Translations under genes and position numbers: made by a program
Notes under the pieces: model-generated
What the model was told of the DNA's origin: nothing
What the model saw: only the letters and a program-made list of their open reading frames with translations
Databases searched by the model: none
Origin: an uncultured Oscillospiraceae bacterium
GTDB lineage: Bacteria; Bacillota; Clostridia; Oscillospirales; Oscillospiraceae
Direction of reading: 5' to 3'
DNA length: 6,652 nt
Assembly (NCBI GenBank): GCA_900751035.1
Contig: CAADSF010000133.1
Coordinates: 1-6,652, forward strand
Part shown: positions 1 to 4,754 of the stretch, one piece after another
Position numbering within the stretch: position 1 is the stretch's first letter
Layout of the letters: each line of letters starts with the position of its first letter

Positions 1-1503
1 AGTTTCAGCGAACTGACCGAGGAAAGCGAAGTTCACAGCGCCGTCGGGCACGACCTTCGGGCGGTCACCATAGGCACGCGGCATGAAGAACGCGTCGATA
101 TACGGCATCATGACGGGAACGGTGTTGGCACTGTTCGCAGCCAGTTCCTCGATCTGATTTTCCGGCACACCGATGTGGTACAGCCACTCCATGCAGATCT
201 CCTTGCCGGTGCATTTGCGCATGGGCTTCTTTACATAATCGCCGGGCTTGTCAGTGAACAGCGCGTAGACCCAGACAAGGCAGTGGTCCTTGGGCTGTGT
301 GCGGAACTGCGGCTGGCGGTTGATGGTCCAGCTCATAAGCCAGCTGGAATCCTTGACGGTGACAATGCCGCCGGTCACGACATGGCCGGTAAACGGATCA
401 CGTTTGCAGATGTTCTTGATATAGGGGATGATCTTCTGGTCAAGCGTTTCGACGGTCGAGCTCATCCAGTTGGTCTGCTCAGGGTCATAGCAGAATTTGT
501 CGGGATGGCCGAAGGACGGGTCCTGCGCGGCGATCTTGCGCCACATATCCCAGCCGCCGCCGGGTTTGATCTCGGTGTTGTAGGGCGCGGGCTCGTTCTG
601 GCTGCCGCGTGCGGAGTTTTCGACGCAGCCGCCGTTGGTGATAAAGACAAGATCGTTTTCGGTCAGGTCGATGGCGTCCTCTTTTCCCTCGCGGATGATA
701 TCGATACGCTTTGCAAGCTTGCGGGCCGGGGTGCAGTCAAATTCAACATTTACGACCTGTACGCCGTAGTGGAACTGGACGCCGAAGCCCTTGAGGTACT
801 CGATCATCGGCAGGATCATGGACTCATACTGGTTATATTTCGTGAAGCGCAGCGCCTTGAAGTCGGGCAGACCGCCGATATGGTGGATATAGCGCTGGAT
901 ATAGAGCTTCATTTCCAGTGCGCTGTGCCAGTTTTCAAACGCGAACATCGTGCGCCAGTAGAGCCAGAAGTTGGAGTTGAAAACCTCGTCGTCGAAGAAG
1001 TCTGTGATGCGCTTGTCCTGTAAGTCTTCATTCGGCGTGAAGAACAGCTTCATGATCTCCATCGCGCCCTTGTCGGAAATGTCGAACTTGCCGTCAGTGT
1101 GCGCATCCTGGCCGCGGTTGACGGTGGCGCGGCAGAGGGAATAGTTCGGGTCCTCCTTGTTCAGCCAGTAATACTCGTCGAGAACGCTCACGCCCTCTGT
1201 CTCGATGGACGGGATGGAGTGGAACAGATCCCACATGACCTCAAAATGGTTGTCCATCTCGCGGCCGCCGCGCATGACGTAGCCGACATTTTCAAACTTG
1301 TAGCCGTCGCATGCGCCGCCGGGAATCGAATCCTTCTCCAGAATGTGCACGTGCTCGCCCTTCATCTGTCCGTCGCGGACGAGATAGCAGGCCGCCGTCA
1401 GAGCCGCAAGGCCGCTGCCGACGATATAGGCCGATTTCTGGTCAACGCCCTCCGGTTTTTTGGGTCTTGCAAACGCTTCATAATTGCCGCTCGAATAATA
1501 CAT
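1..1503 (-). CDS. ohyA: Oleate hydratase (FAD-dependent fatty acid double-bond hydratase), C-terminus cut by window edge
   Basis: This is a member of the oleate hydratase (formerly myosin-cross-reactive antigen) family. These enzymes add water to the cis-9 double bond of free oleic or linoleic acid to give 10-hydroxy fatty acids; the reaction is non-redox but needs FAD, and the enzyme works at the inner face of the membrane. Translation from the ATG at 1503-1501 gives 501 residues with no stop before position 1. Family members are near 590 residues, so about 90 are missing. The start is MYYSSGNYEAFARPKKPEG, as in Firmicutes OhyA, with GGAGG at 1512-1516 eight bases upstream. Residues 29-34 (GSGLAA) are the dinucleotide-binding loop and E56 ends the second Rossmann strand. 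The RGGREM motif is at 78-83, with its glutamate at 82, and a tyrosine is at 201. Both numbers match the catalytic Glu82 and Tyr201 that I recall for S. aureus OhyA, so the enzyme should be active. It lies downstream of a TetR gene on the same strand. The likely role is detoxifying host or dietary unsaturated fatty acids. Confidence 0.96.
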   Translation of the reverse strand, partial: MYYSSGNYEAFARPKKPEGVDQKSAYIVGSGLAALTAACYLVRDGQMKGEHVHILEKDSIPGGACDGYKFENVGYVMRGGREMDNHFEVMWDLFHSIPSIETEGVSVLDEYYWLNKEDPNYSLCRATVNRGQDAHTDGKFDISDKGAMEIMKLFFTPNEDLQDKRITDFFDDEVFNSNFWLYWRTMFAFENWHSALEMKLYIQRYIHHIGGLPDFKALRFTKYNQYESMILPMIEYLKGFGVQFHYGVQVVNVEFDCTPARKLAKRIDIIREGKEDAIDLTENDLVFITNGGCVENSARGSQNEPAPYNTEIKPGGGWDMWRKIAAQDPSFGHPDKFCYDPEQTNWMSSTVETLDQKIIPYIKNICKRDPFTGHVVTGGIVTVKDSSWLMSWTINRQPQFRTQPKDHCLVWVYALFTDKPGDYVKKPMRKCTGKEICMEWLYHIGVPENQIEELAANSANTVPVMMPYIDAFFMPRAYGDRPKVVPDGAVNFAFLGQFAET

Positions 1504-1511
1504 GATTCATA

Positions 1512-1516
1512 CCTCC
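1512..1516 (-). promoter_or_regulatory. Ribosome binding site of ohyA
   Basis: On the minus strand GGAGG lies eight bases before the ATG at 1503-1501. An out-of-frame ATG at 1510-1508 is too close to this site to be used. This fixes the oleate hydratase start. Confidence 0.8.
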
Positions 1517-1527
1517 ATTTAAAGTCT

Positions 1528-1549
1528 GGAAACAATGCTTTATGTTTCC
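1528..1549. promoter_or_regulatory. Inverted repeat GGAAACA-N8-TGTTTCC upstream of ohyA, candidate TetR operator
   Basis: Two perfect 7-base arms (1528-1534 and 1543-1549) flank an 8-base spacer, 25 bases upstream of the ohyA ATG. The size (22 bp) and place suit an operator over the transcription start, where a TetR-family dimer would block ohyA. Assignment to the neighbouring TetR protein is inference from proximity. I do not see the same sequence in front of the tetR gene itself. Confidence 0.45.
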
Positions 1550-1555
1550 CTTTCG

Positions 1556-1583
1556 ATGGTATGAGCATACTACAGATTGAAAA
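1556..1583 (-). promoter_or_regulatory. Weak candidate promoter for ohyA
   Basis: Reading the minus strand, TTTTCA (1583-1578) and TACCAT (1561-1556) are 16 bases apart and each match 4 of 6 consensus positions. Initiation would fall near 1549, at the edge of the GGAAACA inverted repeat. A second palindrome (1559-1570) lies in and beside the spacer. The match is poor, so this is only the best of several weak options; ohyA could also be read through from tetR. Confidence 0.22.
1559..1570. promoter_or_regulatory. Short palindrome GTATG-AG-CATAC in the ohyA leader, candidate operator
   Basis: Perfect 5-base arms are separated by two bases. One further position outward on each side can pair after a single wobble-type mismatch. 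It lies within the stretch where the ohyA promoter must be, so it may be a regulator half-site or operator. Palindromes this short also occur by chance. Confidence 0.28.
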
Positions 1584-1603
1584 AACGCGCCATAAGCAGA
1601 AGC

Positions 1604-1634
1604 CGCCCTGTGATAAACTTCTTATCACAGGGCG
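1604..1634 (-). terminator. 13-bp perfect hairpin between tetR and ohyA, probable terminator or attenuator
   Basis: CGCCCTGTGATAA (1604-1616) is exactly complementary to 1622-1634, with a 5-base loop. It starts 21 bases after the tetR stop codon in the minus direction, which suits a tetR terminator. However, no U-run follows directly. On the minus strand the first T6 comes only at 1585-1580, after a GGCGC that could instead pair with GCGCC at 1635-1631. That alternative pairing would allow an attenuator-like switch, but this is inference. On the plus strand a small CTGA/TCAG hairpin (1635-1647) runs straight into T6 at 1648-1653, so the site might stop antisense transcription. A long operator is the other reading. 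Confidence 0.45.
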
Positions 1635-1654
1635 CTGAACTGCTCAGTTTTTTA

Positions 1655-2236
1655 TCAAACGCCGGGATTTGATGCAGGCTTGTCCACGCGGAAGCGGTCA
1701 AGCGCGGCGACGACGCTGCCGTGGATGACGCGGTCAAGGCGGTCGATGATCTCCTTCGGCTCGCCCTTCATGTCGTGCTTAATCCAGTCGAGCATAAGGC
1801 CGACAAAGGCGTATTTATAGACGTTCGCAATAAACGCCTTGTCTTCCGGGCGAACGGACATCCCGGCGGCCTGCTCCTCGACCACGCCTTCGAGCAGATC
1901 ATAGGTCAGCCTGTAGAGATAATTTTCAACCTGTTCGCGGCTGACGGAGTGATAGACGTTCATGATAAAGGGCTTATTGGCCAAAACAGCCTCGAAGATC
2001 TGCTCGAAGCCCTGCTGCCAGGTCTCATAGGTCTTCTTCCCGGCCAGCGCTTTCGCCGCGTCCTCCTGACACGACCATTCGACCAGATCGTAGATGTCTT
2101 TGAAATGATAGTAAAACGTCATGCGGTTAATGCCGCAGTCGTCGGCGATATCGCTGATGGTGATTTTATGAAGCGGCTTTTGCAGGAGCAGATTTTTAAG
2201 CGACTGCTCCAGCGCACGCTTGGTCAGATCGGACAT
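1655..2236 (-). CDS. TetR/AcrR-family transcriptional regulator, Firmicutes C-terminal type (DhaS-like)
   Basis: A 193-residue DNA-binding regulator. The N-terminal helix-turn-helix spans about residues 8-52; the recognition region is ITISDIADDCGINRMTFYYHF, whose closing FYYHFKD is typical of TetR proteins. The C-terminal half has the pattern VYKYAFVGLMLDWIKHDMKG followed by a short acidic helix. I recognise this as the TetR C-terminal domain common in Firmicutes and best known from the DhaS-like group. The start is the ATG at 2236-2234, with AGGAGG (2247-2242) six bases upstream. The gene is transcribed toward ohyA with a 151-base gap holding several inverted repeats, so it most likely controls ohyA, perhaps sensing fatty acids or acyl-CoA. 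The ligand is unknown and the sequence does not show it. It is divergent from the GntR-ABC operon, whose -35 box pairs with its own in one palindrome, so cross-regulation is possible. Confidence 0.9.
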   Translation of the reverse strand: MSDLTKRALEQSLKNLLLQKPLHKITISDIADDCGINRMTFYYHFKDIYDLVEWSCQEDAAKALAGKKTYETWQQGFEQIFEAVLANKPFIMNVYHSVSREQVENYLYRLTYDLLEGVVEEQAAGMSVRPEDKAFIANVYKYAFVGLMLDWIKHDMKGEPKEIIDRLDRVIHGSVVAALDRFRVDKPASNPGV

Positions 2237-2251
2237 AGGTGCCTCCTGTCT

Positions 2252-2264
2252 CGAACAGCGTTCG
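2252..2264. promoter_or_regulatory. Small inverted repeat CGAAC-AGC-GTTCG in the tetR leader
   Basis: Perfect 5-base arms around AGC lie between the predicted tetR transcription start (near 2271) and its ribosome binding site. It could be an autoregulatory operator or a small leader hairpin. It does not resemble the repeats in front of ohyA, which weakens the idea that one protein binds both. Confidence 0.25.
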
Positions 2265-2277
2265 GGCGCTTTTCTTC

Positions 2278-2306
2278 AGAGTACCCGCTTTTTGCTGAAA
2301 TGTCAA
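2278..2306 (-). promoter_or_regulatory. Promoter of tetR (sigma-A type)
   Basis: On the minus strand a perfect -35 TTGACA (2306-2301) is followed after 17 bases by TACTCT (2283-2278), which matches TATAAT at 4 of 6 positions. Initiation near 2271 would leave a leader of about 35 bases before the tetR ATG. Confidence 0.65.
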
Positions 2307-2321
2307 GACAGCGGCTTGACA
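2301..2321. promoter_or_regulatory. Palindrome made of the two back-to-back -35 boxes, candidate shared operator
   Basis: TGTCAAG (2301-2307) and CTTGACA (2315-2321) are perfect inverted arms with a 7-base spacer. They contain the -35 hexamers of tetR (minus) and of the gntR operon (plus). A protein bound here would cover both promoters. Two consensus -35 boxes facing apart give much of this symmetry automatically; only the additional G/C pair at 2307/2315 goes beyond it. Confidence 0.4.
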
Positions 2322-2344
2322 GGCAAGTGTACTATGTGTATAAT
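2316..2344 (+). promoter_or_regulatory. Perfect-consensus sigma-A promoter of the gntR-ABC operon
   Basis: TTGACA (2316-2321) and TATAAT (2339-2344) are both exact consensus at the ideal 17-base spacing, and TGTG precedes the -10 box. Initiation is expected near 2351. A promoter this strong in front of a repressor gene fits tight autorepression. Confidence 0.92.
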
Positions 2345-2349
2345 ACAGT
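2326..2349. promoter_or_regulatory. Imperfect 24-bp palindrome over the -10 box, candidate GntR (YtrA-type) operator
   Basis: The arms AGTGTACTAT and ATAATACAGT pair at 8 of 10 positions around a 4-base centre, with the -10 box inside. From memory, the reported B. subtilis YtrA operator is built from AGTGTA and TACACT half-sites about 13 bases apart. Here AGTGTA and TACAGT lie 12 apart with one mismatch. A further direct copy of AGTGTA is at 2355-2360. The link to the GntR protein encoded next is inference. Confidence 0.45.
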
Positions 2350-2365
2350 CATAAAGTGTATGACT
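2347..2365. promoter_or_regulatory. Perfect palindrome AGTCATA-N5-TATGACT at the transcription start, candidate operator
   Basis: The 7-base arms (2347-2353 and 2359-2365) are exact complements. They flank the expected initiation site near 2351, just downstream of the -10 box. This is a classical place for an autorepressor site, and the YtrA-type GntR product is the obvious candidate. It partly overlaps the 2326-2349 palindrome, so the two may be alternative or adjacent dimer sites. Confidence 0.5.
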
Positions 2366-2375
2366 TGAGTAATAC

Positions 2376-2383
2376 GGTGGTGA
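2376..2383 (+). promoter_or_regulatory. Ribosome binding site that sets the gntR start at ATG 2389
   Basis: GGTGGTGA differs from GGAGGTGA at one base and sits five bases before the ATG at 2389. The in-frame GTG at 2356 lies almost at the predicted transcription start and inside the operator palindrome. It would have to be nearly leaderless, so I prefer 2389. Confidence 0.6.
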
Positions 2384-2388
2384 CGGGT

Positions 2389-2772
2389 ATGGTGTCGTTT
2401 GAGGCATTACGGACAGTGGACGGGACGCCGGTGTATCTGCAAATTATCAACTTTATCAAGCGGGGCGCGATTGCCGGGAAGATTCGGGACGGCGACGAGC
2501 TGCCATCCCGCCGGGTCCTGTCGGCGCTGCTCGGCATCAACCCGAATACGGTACAGAAGGCGTTTCACCTGTTGGAGGAGGAGCATCTGATGGAATCGCG
2601 TACAGGCGCAAAAAGCTACATGACGCTGCCGCCGGATATACTGGATGCACTGCGGCGGGAGGTTCTGTCGGACGAGCTGCGCACGATGGCGCGGACACTG
2701 CGGCAGCTGGGGATTTCCAGAGACGAGGCGCTGCGTCTCATCGAGCAGGCATGGGAGGAGGAAGCGGAATGA
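2389..2772 (+). CDS. GntR-family transcriptional repressor, YtrA subfamily
   Basis: A 127-residue regulator with one winged helix-turn-helix at about residues 12-80 and no ligand-binding domain of FadR or HutC size. That short form is the YtrA subfamily, whose members typically repress their own ABC-transporter operons. Diagnostic stretches are PVYLQIINFIKRGAIAGKI (14-32), DELPSRRVLSALLGINPNTV (36-55) and the wing LLEEEHLMESRTGAKSYM (61-78). The acidic helical tail, ending AWEEEAE, is the expected dimerisation part. It is the first gene of a five-gene operon and overlaps the next gene by the ATGA of 2769-2772, implying coupled translation. The promoter is consensus with palindromes on it, so autorepression is likely. 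The inducer is unknown; for B. subtilis ytr, lipid II-targeting and other envelope-active antibiotics are known triggers. Confidence 0.9.
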   Translation: MVSFEALRTVDGTPVYLQIINFIKRGAIAGKIRDGDELPSRRVLSALLGINPNTVQKAFHLLEEEHLMESRTGAKSYMTLPPDILDALRREVLSDELRTMARTLRQLGISRDEALRLIEQAWEEEAE

Positions 2773-3512
2773 AAAAACAGGTATCTGTGCTTGGGCTGCA
2801 TGCGCGTGCGGCGCTGAACCGGCTGCTGCCGGTCGCGTTGGGGATGCTGGTTGTCGAGCTGATCTGCGTGGGCCTGTGCATCGCGCACGAAACAGCGCTC
2901 ATGCTTTCAGGCAGCGTTCTGGAAAAAGCGCTGTATTATCCGTTCCGCGTCGGGATCCTCGAACTTCAGGTGCTGCTGGCGTCCAGCTTCGGCTCAAACA
3001 GCCGGTACGACTATACGCTGCGGCGGCTGCAGGTGTCGGAGCGCTGCGTCTTTCTGTGGAGCTGCGTCTGCAATGCACTCTGCTTTGCGGTTTTGTGGTG
3101 CGTGCAGATCATGGCGGCTGTGGGCGCGGCGTTCTGGAATGCGAATAGCGCCCGGTATTCAGCAGGCCCGCAGGGCGTGTTTGTGGACTTCTACCGCAGC
3201 GGCTTCCTGCACGGGCTTTTCCCGCTGGCGGATGGGTATGTGTGGGCGCGCAACGTGCTGTTCGTGCTGGCGCTGGGCTGCGTGACCGCGTGCATGCAGC
3301 TTGGTATGCGCAGGAAGGGCAGCCGCAGCTGGCTGGTCTGCATGGGGATGACGTTTCTGCTGGTGCTGAATCTATCGGTTCCGTATACAGCCGGGAGAAG
3401 CACAGGCATATTCCATGCGATTACGGCGCTGCTTGTCGGGCTCGGCTTTCTGGGGTTCGGGCTGACGCAGACACATAACGGAAAGGACGGGCTGGCAGAT
3501 GAAGTGGAGTAA
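2769..3512 (+). CDS. Multi-pass membrane protein, probable ABC permease subunit (first of two)
   Basis: A 247-residue hydrophobic protein. Likely membrane spans are near residues 18-40, 60-75 (weaker), 96-122, 160-180, 187-205 and 212-233. Between the second and third spans is a charged loop, SRYDYTLRRLQVSER, which resembles the cytoplasmic coupling segment of ABC-2 type permeases and has a counterpart in the next protein. I start it at the ATG at 2769, which overlaps the gntR stop, because GGGAGGAGG at 2753-2761 is well placed; an in-frame ATG at 2751 lies within that purine-rich stretch. I do not recognise a named family. Its place between a YtrA-type regulator and an ABC ATPase, with an overlap on each side, makes it almost certainly part of that transporter. 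The substrate and direction (export or lipid handling is more likely than uptake, as no solute-binding protein is seen) are inferred. Confidence 0.8.
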   Translation: MKKQVSVLGLHARAALNRLLPVALGMLVVELICVGLCIAHETALMLSGSVLEKALYYPFRVGILELQVLLASSFGSNSRYDYTLRRLQVSERCVFLWSCVCNALCFAVLWCVQIMAAVGAAFWNANSARYSAGPQGVFVDFYRSGFLHGLFPLADGYVWARNVLFVLALGCVTACMQLGMRRKGSRSWLVCMGMTFLLVLNLSVPYTAGRSTGIFHAITALLVGLGFLGFGLTQTHNGKDGLADEVE

Positions 3513-4008
3513 ACGCCTTTCGCGGTACACGCTGCCCGGAATGGGGCTGAAATGGGATGCTTCGTATTTCGGCCTGCTGTTTCTGGCGACGCTGCTGATC
3601 GCGCTGTTCACATTTCTGCGGGACTATCAGTCTGAGCTGCGTGCGCTCTATGTATATCGCTACGGGACGCAGATTTTACGGCAGGGTGCTGTCATGCCGC
3701 CTCTGAACACGCTCATCCGTCACAAGCTCGCCGTCTTCTGGGCCTATGCGGGCTTCTGCGCGCTGCGCGCGTTCGCCAATTACCTGTCGTTTTTCACAGA
3801 GACAAAGAGCATTTATCTCATGAAGAGGCTGAAGGATCCAAACGAGCTGCGCAGGCGGTGCCTCGCAATTCCTGCGGCAGCCTGCGGCGCGGCGCTTATC
3901 CTGTTTTTGCTGCTGCTATGGATATTTGTCCTGATTTACCGAAACGGCGTTCCGGCGCGCTGCATGCCGCCGGAGGAAACTTTGAATATCTGGGGGGCGT
4001 TTTTCTGA
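3499..4008 (+). CDS. Small membrane protein, probable second permease subunit of the ABC system
   Basis: A 169-residue protein with three clear hydrophobic spans, at about residues 23-40, 76-98 and 124-147. The second and third spans are joined by the basic loop TKSIYLMKRLKDPNELRRR, which parallels YTLRRL in the preceding protein. That suggests the two are diverged partner subunits contacting the same ATPase. The ATG at 3499 lies 14 bases inside the previous gene, and the stop shares one base with the ATPase ATG (TGATG at 4006-4010). The protein is short for a full ABC-2 permease of about six spans, so it may pair with the upstream protein to make the channel, or act as an accessory subunit. 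No named family is recognised. The C-terminal tail after the last span carries a PPEET stretch and is probably extracytoplasmic or at the surface. Confidence 0.78.
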   Translation: MKWSKRLSRYTLPGMGLKWDASYFGLLFLATLLIALFTFLRDYQSELRALYVYRYGTQILRQGAVMPPLNTLIRHKLAVFWAYAGFCALRAFANYLSFFTETKSIYLMKRLKDPNELRRRCLAIPAAACGAALILFLLLLWIFVLIYRNGVPARCMPPEETLNIWGAFF

Positions 4009-4754
4009 TGCTGGAACTCAAAAATCTCTGCAAGCGCTACGGCCAGACACGAGCGCTGGATAATGTGCAGCTTTCTGTCGGGCCTGGCGAGATTGTCGGC
4101 CTGTTCGGTGAGAACGGCGCGGGCAAGACGACGCTGATGAAGTGCATCTTACAGCTGATCTTATTTGACGCGGGCGAAATTACGCTGGACGGCGAAGCAA
4201 TCACGCGGCAGAACATCGGCAGATTCTCCTTCGCCACCTGCGAGCACAGCTTCTTCCCTGCCCTGACTGCCAAGGCGCACCGGGAATTTTACGAGGAGCA
4301 CTTTGAGACGTTCCTCGGCAGACGCTTTGAGGGTCTGATGGACTTCTTTCAGCTTCCGATGAACAAGCCCATCCGCAGCTTCTCGACCGGGCAGAAAAAC
4401 CAGTTCGAGGTCATCATGGCCCTGTCACAGGGCGCGGATTATATCCTGATGGACGAGCCGTTTGTGGGAAACGATATTTTCAACCGCGAGGACTTTTACA
4501 AGGTTCTGCTCGGCATTCTGGAGCCGCATGAGACGGTAATCCTGTCCACACATCTAATTGAGGAAGTGACGGGCTTCATCGGGCGGGCCGTTCTGCTGCA
4601 CCATGGCAAGATCGTGGGCGACATGCAGACGGCAGAGCTGGACGAGCAGGGCAAAACGCTGATGGACTATGTGAAGGAGACGTACAGCTATCAATCTGAC
4701 CGCGTTTCCAGAGCATTGACCGACCTGACCGGCAAGGAGGACGAGAATGCGTAA
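4008..4754 (+). CDS. ABC transporter ATP-binding protein (YtrB/CcmA-like)
   Basis: A 248-residue cytoplasmic ATPase with the full set of nucleotide-binding motifs. Walker A is GENGAGKTT (34-42), the signature is STGQK (126-130), and Walker B is YILMDEP (145-151) with catalytic E150. The switch histidine is H182 in LSTHL. Where many ABC proteins have a Q-loop glutamine, this one has TCEHSFFPALT (78-88), with E79 at that place; related export ATPases often have Glu there. The signature begins FSTGQ rather than LSGGQ. I chose the ATG at 4008, which shares its first base with the preceding stop and follows a G-run at 3992-3997. The upstream in-frame region reads antigen-like non-family sequence and overlaps the permease gene. 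The C-terminus overlaps the lipoprotein start by 8 bases. It should drive the two adjacent membrane subunits. Confidence 0.95.
   Translation: MLELKNLCKRYGQTRALDNVQLSVGPGEIVGLFGENGAGKTTLMKCILQLILFDAGEITLDGEAITRQNIGRFSFATCEHSFFPALTAKAHREFYEEHFETFLGRRFEGLMDFFQLPMNKPIRSFSTGQKNQFEVIMALSQGADYILMDEPFVGNDIFNREDFYKVLLGILEPHETVILSTHLIEEVTGFIGRAVLLHHGKIVGDMQTAELDEQGKTLMDYVKETYSYQSDRVSRALTDLTGKEDENA

Noticed and set aside
175..1638. Long plus-strand open frames opposite the oleate hydratase gene
   Set aside because: They are antisense shadows of ohyA and its leader. The minus-strand reading has clear family motifs and a ribosome binding site; the plus-strand readings have neither.
1721..2368. 215-residue plus-strand frame opposite tetR
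   Set aside because: Antisense shadow of a clear TetR-family gene, and it runs through both divergent promoters.
2356..2388. GTG start adding 11 residues to the GntR protein
   Set aside because: It would start about five bases after the predicted transcription start, inside the palindrome, with no ribosome binding site. The ATG at 2389 has GGTGGTGA in the right place.
3858..4007. N-terminal extension of 50 residues on the ABC ATPase
   Set aside because: It overlaps the preceding permease gene in another frame and shows no ABC similarity. The family start MLELKNLCKRYG begins at 4008.
2769..4754. Peptidase-containing bacteriocin exporter for the small peptide
   Set aside because: The ATPase has no C39 peptidase domain or fused membrane domain, and the peptide has no Gly-Gly leader. 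A functional link between the two is possible but not shown.
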